A DNA stretch of 12,919 nucleotides. Source: Clostridia bacterium (lineage in GTDB: Bacteria > Bacillota > Clostridia > Christensenellales > Aristaeellaceae). This document shows, in pieces, positions 6,414 to 12,919 of the stretch. Location: assembly GCA_017469605.1 (NCBI GenBank), contig JAFUGB010000083.1:1-12919 (forward strand), written 5' to 3'. The position numbers and the translations under genes are program-made. How positions within the stretch are numbered: position 1 is the stretch's first letter; the number at the start of each line of letters is the position of its first letter. Under the pieces are notes generated by a model. That model had not been told where the DNA came from. It saw only the letters and a program-made list of their open reading frames with translations, and searched no databases.

Positions 6414-7706
6414 TTACTGCAATATTTCCTCAATGGCACTGCCTTCGGTCTCGGGCAAATCGATGCCCAGCGCGCGGGCAAAGGTGGGCGCCTCGTCAAT
6501 CATGGGCCTGCGCTCCACCATCGCGCCGGCGCGAATATGGGGGCCGCAGGCGATCAGCGTGGGCTGGGGGCCCTTGTCGGGATGGTGGCCGTGGGTGGCG
6601 CGGCCAAACTTGTAATCGCTGTTGTCCGTGGGCCGTACCAGCGGGCGTTTCCAGGCATTGGAGAAGGAAGTATAGCCGTCGGTTTCCAGCACAAAGCTGA
6701 AATGGCCGTACAGCCCTTCTTCCTCCCGGGCCTCCCGGGCGGTATACACCCGCTCAAAGCCGTACAGTCCGTCTTCGGCCATCCGCCGCAGGATGGCGTA
6801 TACACGGTCGTGATCGGCGGGGTCCTTCAAATAGACTTGCGCCGACAGGGCGGTGGATTTGGCGATGGCCACATAATCGGCCACCTGGCCGTCCGGCCCC
6901 ACGGTCAGCAGGCCCTTTTCCGCCAGCAGGGCGTTCAGCGCCACGGTGCGGCGGATGTTTAATTGTCCGTGATCGCTGACAATGAAAAGATCGGTTTGTT
7001 CCCGGATCCCCGCGTCCTCCAGCGCCCGGAGAATATCGCCCAGCCACATATCGATTTCGTGCAGCCCGTGGGTCACCAGCGGGCTGAATACGCCGGATAT
7101 GTGCCGGTATTCATCCACGTTGGCCGGATGGATCATCAGCAGATTGGGCTTGAATTCCCGGATCATGCTGCACGCGCAGGCATGCACAAAGGCGTCGCCG
7201 CAGGGATGAATGCGTTTCCAATCCATCAGGTGCCGGTTGGGCCGCACGATTTTTTCGATCACCTCCGGGCTGGAGCCCGAAAAAGCGAAGCACTCCTCGG
7301 TGGTTTCCCCGGGGGATTGGGGCCAGTATTCGTCGATCAGGTAATCGATATGGGGATGCCGGCCGGTTGCCGGCCAGAAAACGGCGGCCGTGGTCAGGCC
7401 GGCGGCTTTGGCGGCGTCAAAGATATCGCTGACCTTTACGGCGTCGTTAAACCATTCCCAGGGGCTCTTTTCCTGGGTCAGGTTGGACTTTTCGTTGTTG
7501 ACGATGCCGTGGCGGCCCACCCGCACGCCGGTGCGCATGCTGGTATGGCAGGGATAGGTCAACGTGGGATAGACCGCCCGGATCGTTTTCACCTGCGCGC
7601 CCTTTTCCAGCACCTCGCCAAAGGCGGGCAATTGACGCAGCGTATCCAGGTCGTCGTAAACCATGGCGTCTTCCGAAATCACGATCACATGCCGGTTTTT
7701 ATCCAT
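6414..7706 (-). CDS. Type I phosphodiesterase/nucleotide pyrophosphatase-like (alkaline phosphatase superfamily) hydrolase
   Basis: 430 residues with no signal peptide, so probably cytoplasmic. The protein has the two-metal layout of the PF01663 family. Asp13 (VISEDAM) is followed by the nucleophile Thr50 in YPTLTYPCH, Asp198 and His202 in ANVDEYRH, Asp245-His246 in SDHGQ, and His372 in ATHGHHP. Length and order fit enzymes that cleave phosphodiester or phosphomonoester bonds, such as nucleotide pyrophosphatases or phosphonoacetate hydrolase-like members. The substrate is not readable. The start is less certain than its neighbours': the only Shine-Dalgarno-like AAAGGA lies 13 bases before ATG 7706, yet the conserved first strand begins right at residue 6, so no later start is reasonable. 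A nine-codon frame (7728-7699) overlaps the start. A weak TTCCAT-17-TATCTT promoter is possible on this strand. It sits between two metal operons, divergent from csoR; no functional link is evident. Confidence 0.85.
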   Translation of the reverse strand: MDKNRHVIVISEDAMVYDDLDTLRQLPAFGEVLEKGAQVKTIRAVYPTLTYPCHTSMRTGVRVGRHGIVNNEKSNLTQEKSPWEWFNDAVKVSDIFDAAKAAGLTTAAVFWPATGRHPHIDYLIDEYWPQSPGETTEECFAFSGSSPEVIEKIVRPNRHLMDWKRIHPCGDAFVHACACSMIREFKPNLLMIHPANVDEYRHISGVFSPLVTHGLHEIDMWLGDILRALEDAGIREQTDLFIVSDHGQLNIRRTVALNALLAEKGLLTVGPDGQVADYVAIAKSTALSAQVYLKDPADHDRVYAILRRMAEDGLYGFERVYTAREAREEEGLYGHFSFVLETDGYTSFSNAWKRPLVRPTDNSDYKFGRATHGHHPDKGPQPTLIACGPHIRAGAMVERRPMIDEAPTFARALGIDLPETEGSAIEEILQ

Positions 7707-7813
7707 TCCAGGTTTTCTGTCCTTTCATGAAAGCTTTTGTTAAAGATACCATAAAACGAAAAAGAATGGAACGGCGTTTGCCTATATACTTCAAAGTTTT
7801 TTTGTTTTGCCTA

Positions 7814-7843
7814 TTGACCAGATACCCGGCGGGGGTATATAAT
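7814..7843 (+). promoter_or_regulatory. Sigma-A promoter of the csoR-copA operon
   Basis: TTGACC at 7814-7819 and TATAAT at 7838-7843 are separated by 18 bases. The spacer is almost filled by a CsoR-type palindrome, and a second one follows the -10 box. Transcription would begin near 7850. Confidence 0.88.
7822..7838. promoter_or_regulatory. CsoR operator 1, between the -35 and -10 boxes
   Basis: ATACCC (7822-7827) and GGGTAT (7833-7838) are inverted around GGCGG. The 15-base TACCC...GGGTA core and G/C-tract design match the operators of copper-responsive CsoR repressors. Its position in the promoter spacer would block RNA polymerase binding. Confidence 0.85.
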
Positions 7844-7845
7844 CA

Positions 7846-7866
7846 AAATACCCCAAGGGGGTATTT
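7846..7866. promoter_or_regulatory. CsoR operator 2, over the transcription start
   Basis: AAATACCCC (7846-7854) and GGGGTATTT (7858-7866) are perfect 9-base inverted arms around AAG. The TACCC...GGGTA core has the same 15-base length as operator 1. The two centres are 26 bp apart, roughly two and a half helical turns. Operator 2 ends one base before the ribosome site GAGGAGGG (7867-7874), so in RNA its downstream part could also fold close to that site. Confidence 0.85.
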
Positions 7867-7877
7867 GAGGAGGGAAC

Positions 7878-8183
7878 ATGAGCGAAAAAAGCTGCTGCGC
7901 CGCCGAAAAAAAGACCATCCGCACGGAGGACCAGAAAAAGAAGCTGCTCAATCGCCTGAGCCGGATTGAGGGCCAGGTGCGGGGCGTGCGTAAGATGATT
8001 GAAAACGACGCATACTGTAATGATGTGCTGGTGCAGTCCGCCGCCATCGCCGCGGCCGTGGATGCCTTTAACCGGGAGCTGCTCCGGGCCCATATCCATT
8101 CCTGCGTGGTGCGGGATATTCGGGCTGGAGATGAGACCGTGGTGGATGAACTGGTGAATACCATTGAACGATTGATGAGGTAA
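7878..8183 (+). CDS. csoR: CsoR-family copper-sensing transcriptional repressor
   Basis: 101 residues, starting at ATG 7878 with GGAGG at 7869-7873 (four-base spacing, short but strong). The all-helical CsoR/RcnR fold is evident from LLNRLSRIEGQVRGVRKMIE at 23-42. The copper triad is complete: Cys47 in AYCND, then His72 and Cys76 in RAHIHSC with the usual His-x3-Cys spacing. This fits Cu(I)-type CsoR and not nickel/cobalt RcnR or formaldehyde FrmR members. Two extra adjacent cysteines (Cys6-Cys7) sit in the N-terminal tail and have no known role. The two operators lie on its own promoter, and copA begins three bases after its stop, so Cu(I) binding should release repression of both genes. Confidence 0.95.
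   Translation: MSEKSCCAAEKKTIRTEDQKKKLLNRLSRIEGQVRGVRKMIENDAYCNDVLVQSAAIAAAVDAFNRELLRAHIHSCVVRDIRAGDETVVDELVNTIERLMR
8177..8180 (+). promoter_or_regulatory. Ribosome site choosing the copA start
   Basis: GAGG at the very end of csoR (8177-8180) lies six bases before ATG 8187 and nine before ATG 8190. TTG 8184 is only three bases away. ATG 8187 is preferred and 8190 is equally possible; the choice changes only one or two residues. Confidence 0.5.
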
Positions 8184-8186
8184 TTG

Positions 8187-10715
8187 ATGATGAAACAATA
8201 CAATGTAACCGGCATGAGCTGCGCCGCCTGCCAGGCGCGGGTGGAGAAGGCCGTCAGCCAGGTGCCCGGCGTTACCGGCTGCGCTGTGAGCCTGCTTACC
8301 AATTCCATGGGCGTGGAGGGCACGGCGGCACCCGCGGAGATCATCCGCGCGGTGGAAAACGCGGGGTACGGGGCTTCTGAAAAGGGCGCGGAGAAAGCGG
8401 CGGCCAATGCCTCCGCTGATTTGGACAGCTTGCGGGATACCGAAACGCCCAGGCTGAAAAAGCGGCTGATCGCTTCCGTTTGCCTGCTGATTCCCCTGAT
8501 GTACTTTTCCATGGGACATATGATGTGGGGCTGGCCGCTGCCGCGCTTCTTTGATGATAACCATGTGGCCATGGGCCTGGTGCAGCTGCTGTTTGCCGTT
8601 GCCATCATGGTGATCAACCAGAAGTTTTTCATCAGCGGCTTTAAGGCCCTGTGGCACCGTTCGCCCAATATGGATACGCTGGTGGCGCTGGGCTCCTCGG
8701 TATCGTTTGCCTGGAGCGTGTATGTGCTGCTGGCCATGACCCGTGCCGTGGTGGATGGCGACGGGGAAGCCGTCATGGCGTATATGATGGATTTCTATTT
8801 TGAGTCCGCCGCCATGATTTTGACGCTGATCACCGTGGGGAAAATGCTGGAGGCGCGCTCCAAGGGCAAAACCACCGATGCTTTGAAGGGGCTCATGAAG
8901 CTGGCGCCCCAGACCGCCATCCTGATCCGGGATGGGAAGGAAACGGAAGTACCCATTGCGCAGGTGCAGGCAGGCGATCTGTTTGCCGTGCGCCCGGGGG
9001 ACAGCGTCCCGGTGGACGGCGTGGTCACCGAAGGCAGCAGCGCCGTTAACGAGTCCGCCCTCACCGGGGAAAGCATCCCGGTGGATAAGGCGGTGGGGGA
9101 CAGCGTGTCCGCCGCCACGGTGAACCAGTCGGGCTATCTGGTATGCCGGGCCACCCGGGTGGGTGAGGATACCACCCTGAGCCAGATCATCCGCATGGTT
9201 AGCGATGCCGCCGCCACCAAGGCGCCCATCGCCAAGATTGCCGATAAGGTCTCCGGCGTGTTTGTGCCTGTGGTGATTTCCATTGCCGTTGTCACCGCCG
9301 TCGTTTGGCTGCTTGCGGGCCGGGAAATCGGCTATGCCCTGGCGCGCGGCATCTCGGTGCTGGTGATCAGCTGTCCCTGCGCCTTGGGCCTGGCCACGCC
9401 CGTGGCCATCATGGTGGGCAACGGCGTGGGGGCTAAAAACGGTATCCTGTTTAAAACCGCCGTATCCCTGGAAGAAGCAGGCAAGGTGAATGTGGTTGCC
9501 TTGGACAAAACCGGCACCATCACCCAGGGCGAACCACAGGTGACCGATGTTGTTCCCGGTCCCGGCTACGATGAAAAGGGACTGCTTGGGTTAGCGGCCG
9601 CGCTGGAGAGCCGCAGCGAGCACCCGCTGGCCAAGGCCGTGATCCGGGAAGCCGAAGCGCGGCGGATTGCCGCGGCCCCGGTGGACGGCTTTGAAGCGCT
9701 GCCCGGCAGCGGCGTTCGCGCCGTGCTGCAGGGCCGGGAGCTGCTGGGCGGCAGTCTCAAGTTTATTTCCGGAAAAATTGATCTGCCGGGCGAACTGCAA
9801 AAAGCCGCTGAGGAGCTGGCCTCCCAGGGGAAAACGCCCCTGGCATTCCTGGAAAACGGCAGGCTGGCCGGCATGATCGCCGTGGCCGACGTGATCAAGG
9901 AGGATAGCCCCCAGGCCATCCGCGAGCTGCGCAATATGGGCATTCGCGTGGTCATGCTCACCGGCGATAATCAACGTACGGCGGAAGCTATTGGCAAGCA
10001 GGCCGGCGTGGACGAGGTGATCGCGGGCGTGCTGCCCGAGGGCAAAGAGACCGTGATCCGGAGCTTGAAAAAACAGGGGAAAGTGGCCATGGTGGGCGAT
10101 GGCATCAACGACGCCCCTGCCCTGACCCGGGCCGATATGGGCATTGCCATCGGCGCCGGCGCCGATGTGGCCATCGATGCCGCTGATGTGGTGCTGGTCA
10201 AGAGCAGGCTCAGCGATGTGCCTGCCGCCATTCGGCTCAGCCGCGCTACCCTGCGCAATATTCATGAAAACCTGTTCTGGGCCTTTATTTATAATGTGAT
10301 CGGTATTCCCCTGGCGGCCGGTGTGTTCATTCCCATCTTCGGCTGGACGCTGAATCCCATGTTCGGCGCGGCGGCCATGAGCCTGTCCAGCTTCTGCGTG
10401 GTCAGCAACGCCCTGCGGCTGAACCTGTTCAAGCTGCGGGATGCCAGCCATGACCGCCCGCGCCGCCAGAAAACCGAAGCGCGGGAGCGGTCCCAAACCG
10501 TTTCATATATCCTGACCGTTGAGGGTATGATGTGCGAGCACTGCGAGGCCACCGTCAAAAAGGCGCTGGAGGCCCTGCCCGGCGTGATCAGCGCCGAAGC
10601 CAGCCATGAAAAGGGGATCGCCACGCTGGAAGCCGAAAATCCCCTGGACGAAGCCCTGCTGAAAAAAGCGGTGGAGGATCAGGACTACGGGGTAAAGGCG
10701 ATCAGCAAGGCGTAA
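8187..10715 (+). CDS. copA: Cu+-exporting P1B-1 ATPase CopA with N- and C-terminal HMA domains
   Basis: 842 residues from ATG 8187. It pumps Cu(I) out of the cytoplasm. An N-terminal HMA domain (about 4-67) has Cys12-x2-Cys15 in GMSCAAC. Eight membrane segments follow, with TGES at 293-296, the copper channel motif Cys396-Pro-Cys398, phosphorylated Asp440 in DKTGTIT, His479-Pro480, GDGINDAP at 637-644 and the copper-specific MSLSS at 731-735. After a basic linker (RPRRQKTEARER) the chain ends in a second HMA domain (about 773-842) with Cys783-x2-Cys786 in GMMCEHC. That end domain looks like a fused CopZ chaperone; standard CopA proteins end soon after TM8. Translationally close to csoR (three bases). 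No stand-alone copZ lies in the window. No clear terminator follows on this strand. Confidence 0.95.
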   Translation: MMKQYNVTGMSCAACQARVEKAVSQVPGVTGCAVSLLTNSMGVEGTAAPAEIIRAVENAGYGASEKGAEKAAANASADLDSLRDTETPRLKKRLIASVCLLIPLMYFSMGHMMWGWPLPRFFDDNHVAMGLVQLLFAVAIMVINQKFFISGFKALWHRSPNMDTLVALGSSVSFAWSVYVLLAMTRAVVDGDGEAVMAYMMDFYFESAAMILTLITVGKMLEARSKGKTTDALKGLMKLAPQTAILIRDGKETEVPIAQVQAGDLFAVRPGDSVPVDGVVTEGSSAVNESALTGESIPVDKAVGDSVSAATVNQSGYLVCRATRVGEDTTLSQIIRMVSDAAATKAPIAKIADKVSGVFVPVVISIAVVTAVVWLLAGREIGYALARGISVLVISCPCALGLATPVAIMVGNGVGAKNGILFKTAVSLEEAGKVNVVALDKTGTITQGEPQVTDVVPGPGYDEKGLLGLAAALESRSEHPLAKAVIREAEARRIAAAPVDGFEALPGSGVRAVLQGRELLGGSLKFISGKIDLPGELQKAAEELASQGKTPLAFLENGRLAGMIAVADVIKEDSPQAIRELRNMGIRVVMLTGDNQRTAEAIGKQAGVDEVIAGVLPEGKETVIRSLKKQGKVAMVGDGINDAPALTRADMGIAIGAGADVAIDAADVVLVKSRLSDVPAAIRLSRATLRNIHENLFWAFIYNVIGIPLAAGVFIPIFGWTLNPMFGAAAMSLSSFCVVSNALRLNLFKLRDASHDRPRRQKTEARERSQTVSYILTVEGMMCEHCEATVKKALEALPGVISAEASHEKGIATLEAENPLDEALLKKAVEDQDYGVKAISKA

Positions 10716-10762
10716 AGCGTACATGATATGCGGGAGATTAGGCTGGAATTTGCGGGATAGGA

Positions 10763-10812
10763 TAAGGGGCGCCGCCCCTTAAAAACCCCGCTGGGGTGGG
10801 AAGCCCCACCCC
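10763..10812 (-). terminator. Overlapping G/C-rich hairpins in the convergent gap, possible leftward terminator
   Basis: Three stems lie side by side. TAAGGGGCG/CGCCCCTTA (10763-10781) is a perfect 9-bp palindrome with a one-base centre. CCCC/GGGG (10786-10796) on the minus strand is followed by five Ts (10785-10781). GGGGTGGG/CCCACCCC (10793-10812) is a perfect 8-bp stem with a four-base loop that shares the GGGG. On the minus strand this could end the GNAT transcript, though it lies about 190 bases past that stop. On the plus strand A-runs follow, so it is a poor terminator for copA. Confidence 0.4.
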
Positions 10813-10855
10813 AGGCCCCGGCTGCGGCGACAGGCCGTTGGCCGCGGCCACGCAA

Positions 10856-10915
10856 AAAGCAGGGCCATTTGCAGAAAAACAAGTGAACTTGTTTTATCGC
10901 AAACTGCCCTGCTTT
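10856..10915. repeat. 60-base imperfect inverted repeat downstream of copA
   Basis: Two 29-base arms (10856-10884 and 10887-10915) pair symmetrically around GA. The outer stem is AAAGCAGGGC/GCCCTGCTTT (10 bp), then a 2x2 mismatch, TTTGC/GCAAA (5 bp), a 3x3 mismatch, and AAAACAAGT/ACTTGTTTT region (9 bp). It lies in the 288-base gap between the copA stop (10715) and the convergent GNAT stop (11004). No T-run follows on either strand. It could be a REP- or MITE-like element, a shared mRNA 3' stem, or a small structured RNA. The rest of the gap shows no gene I can support. Confidence 0.75.
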
Positions 10916-11003
10916 CCTGATGCCCGTAAGCTCGCTTGGCCACAAAAACGCTACAGGCGCAGGGCGTTTGTTCGCCGCCGGGGCATAGAAGATGAAATCC
11001 TCG

Positions 11004-11480
11004 TTATGATAGAATCTTTTCCATCCCGATCTTCTGGGGAGTAAGTCCGCAATGCTCGTAAAAGCGCAGGGCCTTCTGGTTCAGCGTCCACACGTTGAGC
11101 GTCACATTATAGCAGCCGATGCTCCGGGCGTATTGCAGCACATATTGATAAAGCGCCGAACCCACGTGCTTTCCCCGGGCCTGCTCCTCCACGCAGAGGT
11201 CGTCAATATACAGCGTTTTGATATCGGTCATCAGGTTGCTGCCCACATGCTGCTGGAGCACACAGAAAGCGTAGCCCAGCACCTGCCCCGCCTGGTCCTC
11301 ATAGACGAACACAGGCCGCTGATCGTCAGCGAAAATCTCCGCCAATTCCCGGGGCGTATACTTGGTGGCCGGGCCCTTGAACAGATCGGGGCGGCCATTA
11401 TGATGCACCATGTTCACCTGCACAAGCAAGCGCATAACGGTATCGGTATCCCGCGTTTCAGCTCTTCTGATGGTATACAT
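11004..11480 (-). CDS. GNAT-family N-acetyltransferase
   Basis: 158 residues, starting at ATG 11480 with GGAGG at 11490-11486. The GNAT fold is supported by the N-terminal IRRAETRDTDTVMRLL, strands FVYEDQAGQVLGYAFC (58-73), motif A LYIDDLCVEEQARGKHVGSAL (90-110) with the acetyl-CoA-binding Q/R-x2-G-x-G/A-like loop QARGKHVGS (100-108), and the late NVTLNVWTLNQKALRFYEHCGL segment that closes the fold. The acceptor (small amine, antibiotic, protein N-terminus) cannot be told. It is 11 bases downstream of the TPR/chitobiase-type gene and most likely in the same operon, facing copA tail to tail. Confidence 0.9.
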   Translation of the reverse strand: MYTIRRAETRDTDTVMRLLVQVNMVHHNGRPDLFKGPATKYTPRELAEIFADDQRPVFVYEDQAGQVLGYAFCVLQQHVGSNLMTDIKTLYIDDLCVEEQARGKHVGSALYQYVLQYARSIGCYNVTLNVWTLNQKALRFYEHCGLTPQKIGMEKILS

Positions 11481-11491
11481 GTTTTCCTCCG

Positions 11492-12919
11492 TTACAGGAT
11501 CGCCTCTCCTGAAAGTATCATGTGGATGCGGACGACCGTGTCATTTTCAATTTCATAGATCAGCTTGGTCACGGCGCTGTTTTCCCGGAAGCTTACGTAT
11601 TCCAGATGTGCGGTGGTCTCGCTGTCCTTCCAATACCTGCCGTATCCCGCCCCCTCGTTATAATACAGGCTGCGGTTGCCCTTGGCGTTGGCTGCCTGGC
11701 CGCGGTCACGGAACAAAGCCGTTACCTCGCCGGTTTTCATCCCCACCTTGCTGCCCGCCGGGCCGATCATAGCGGGATTGTTGGTGCTGACCGCAAACAG
11801 GATCCTGCCCTCATCGGTGAAGCAGGCGGTTCCCCATTCATAAGACAGCTGGATGGCCTTGCCGGACACGGTATCCGCCGAATCGATCAGCGATTCGGCG
11901 CCTGCGCCGTACAGCTTGACGAACTGATCATAGGTGGTGGTCCCCAGCGTGAACGCCTTGAACTGGTGCTTGCTGTCCTGGAACACCTTGGCATAGTTGC
12001 TGCCGTTTACCTTATAGGTTCCCACATATTCGTTGGACACCTTGCCATACTGGTTCACGGCCACGGCGCGCAGGGTGGTATCGCCCACAGGCAGCATAAA
12101 GCCATCGTCGGTATAGATGGGCGAATCGATATTGGGCGCGGTGCCGTCAATGGTATAATAGATGGTATATTCCTGGAAGGGCGTATCGCCGGTGATTTTG
12201 ATATCCTCCATGTACAGGTATACCCGCTTGGGTTTATCATATACGCCGGTCAGAAGGCGGGATTTGGGCGCGCTGGGCGTGGGCAGCCATACGGTAAACC
12301 GCAGGCTCACCTCATCGCTGATCAGTTCGGAGGAAACGCATACCGCCCGGATATCGTAGGTGCCTTCTCCCAGCACGATGGGATCGGTGAAAAGAATGCC
12401 GTTTTCCGGCAGCTCGCTTACATCGTCGTTCACCAGGTAATATACATCGTATCCCTGGGGCGAGGACAGCGTAACCGCGCGTTCCAGCATATACCGGCCC
12501 GCGTCGGGATCTGACGTGGGCGCCATGGGCACCCGCTGCTCCCGCTGGGATTTGAAGCTGAGCTCGTCGGTTTTTTCATAGGCTGCCTGCATCAGATCGG
12601 TGGCTTCAAACAATCGCCCCTGGTCCATCAGGATATCAATGGCAAAGCGGTAAGCCAGCGGATTGGTTTCATCCACCTGGGTAAACAGCTGGCGGTATAC
12701 GCGCTCGGCCTCATCCAGCTGGCCCACGGCCTCATAGGCATCCGCCAGGCTGAGCAGCCGGTCATACAGCCCATCGATGCCCGGATCCAGCGCGTAGGCC
12801 TGGTTATAGGTTTCGATACAGCGGGAAATATAGCCCTGGTCGATTTGCTCCCGGCCGATGGTCCACAGCGCTTGGGCCGCTTCCTTCTCGCCAATCATGG
12901 AAATGACTTTTTCCTGGCG
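11492..12919 (-). CDS. TPR protein with two chitobiase C-terminal-like (CHB_HEX_C) domains, 5' partial
   Basis: Stop TAA at 11494-11492. The first ATG in the window is 12898 (468 residues from there), but no ribosome site precedes it and the frame stays open to the window edge (RQEKVIS before it), so the true start is likely outside. Counting from that ATG: residues about 10-110 form TPR-like helices (ALDPGIDGLYDRLLSLADAY, then QLDEAERVYRQLF). About 141-203 and 238-297 are two beta-sandwich modules of the chitobiase/beta-hexosaminidase C-terminal type, the second with the tell-tale YYTIDGTAPN and TTLRAVAVN. A C-terminal domain (about 300-468) with FTLGTTTYDQFVKLYG recalls small BamE-like folds, a weak guess. 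It may be membrane-anchored through the missing N-terminus. Function unknown; no catalytic motif seen. It probably shares a transcript with the GNAT gene. Confidence 0.8.
   Translation of the reverse strand, partial: RQEKVISMIGEKEAAQALWTIGREQIDQGYISRCIETYNQAYALDPGIDGLYDRLLSLADAYEAVGQLDEAERVYRQLFTQVDETNPLAYRFAIDILMDQGRLFEATDLMQAAYEKTDELSFKSQREQRVPMAPTSDPDAGRYMLERAVTLSSPQGYDVYYLVNDDVSELPENGILFTDPIVLGEGTYDIRAVCVSSELISDEVSLRFTVWLPTPSAPKSRLLTGVYDKPKRVYLYMEDIKITGDTPFQEYTIYYTIDGTAPNIDSPIYTDDGFMLPVGDTTLRAVAVNQYGKVSNEYVGTYKVNGSNYAKVFQDSKHQFKAFTLGTTTYDQFVKLYGAGAESLIDSADTVSGKAIQLSYEWGTACFTDEGRILFAVSTNNPAMIGPAGSKVGMKTGEVTALFRDRGQAANAKGNRSLYYNEGAGYGRYWKDSETTAHLEYVSFRENSAVTKLIYEIENDTVVRIHMILSGEAIL

Noticed and set aside
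7699..7728. Nine-codon leader-like frame overlapping the phosphodiesterase start (minus strand)
   Set aside because: Too short to support as a gene, with no ribosome site of its own and no regulatory codon bias.
9591..10496. 301-codon minus-strand frame inside copA
   Set aside because: Antisense of the highly conserved ATPase domains; codon-level conservation belongs to copA.
10839..10850. TGGCCGCGGCCA perfect palindrome as a regulator or recombinase site
   Set aside because: Short G/C palindromes are expected at this composition, and it has no second copy or promoter beside it.
10796..11044. 82-codon frame across the copA-GNAT gap
   Set aside because: It reads through the hairpins and inverted repeat, overlaps the GNAT 3' end, and has no ribosome site; the similar-looking peptide on both strands is a product of the inverted repeat.
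1..12919. CRISPR arrays, tRNA or rRNA genes, transposases, toxin-antitoxin pairs
   Set aside because: None seen: no spaced direct repeats, no cloverleaf or rRNA-like stretches, and no recognisable transposase or toxin coding sequence on either strand.

Overview
The window looks like a contig from a moderately GC-rich (about 59% G+C) Bacillota genome, most likely a gut-type Clostridia lineage. The evidence is strong GGAGG ribosome binding sites, textbook sigma-A promoters, secreted SH3-type and TPR/chitobiase-type proteins, and Firmicute-style ArsR and CsoR metalloregulators. The lineage is inferred from style only. The first 360 bases do not fit: they are about 33% G+C, use AT-rich codons and encode an internal piece of a glutamate synthase-type flavoprotein. 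The switch to about 59% G+C is abrupt at 360/361, which points to a chimeric join more than to biology.

Layout. 1-360 (-): gltA-like fragment. 361-1736 (-): secreted protein with two Asp-rich DxDGDG/DxNxDG motifs, frameshifted near 920 and cut off by the join. 1858-3633 (-): secreted protein with a C-terminal bacterial SH3 domain. 3634-3942: divergent intergenic region with a consensus promoter and an ArsR/SmtB operator. 3943-6324 (+): a two-gene Zn/Cd/Pb operon (ArsR-family sensor, then a P1B-2 ATPase with a His/Glu-repeat N-terminus), closed by a strong intrinsic terminator. 6414-7706 (-): type I phosphodiesterase/nucleotide pyrophosphatase-like enzyme. 7814-10715 (+): a copper operon (promoter with two CsoR operators, csoR, then copA with HMA domains at both ends). 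10716-11003: convergent intergenic region with several hairpins. 11004-12919 (-): GNAT acetyltransferase preceded by a TPR plus chitobiase-C-terminal-like protein that runs off the window.

How it works together. The core is two self-regulated metal-efflux cassettes. In each, a metal-sensing repressor precedes its own P-type ATPase, and the operators lie on the promoter, so metal binding should release repression and induce export. Residues that set metal class are visible. The ArsR protein has the alpha-5 D-H-H-E zinc-type site plus a CVC motif. The first ATPase has CPC with the Lys/Asp pair of Zn/Cd pumps. CsoR has the C-H-C copper triad. CopA has CPC with MxxSS. No stand-alone copper chaperone gene is present; the C-terminal HMA domain of CopA may fill that role.

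I see no clearly unprecedented system. The items most worth a second look are the chimeric join, the His/Glu metal-binding tail, the doubled CsoR operator, the HMA domain at the C-terminus of CopA, and a 60-base inverted repeat downstream of copA.
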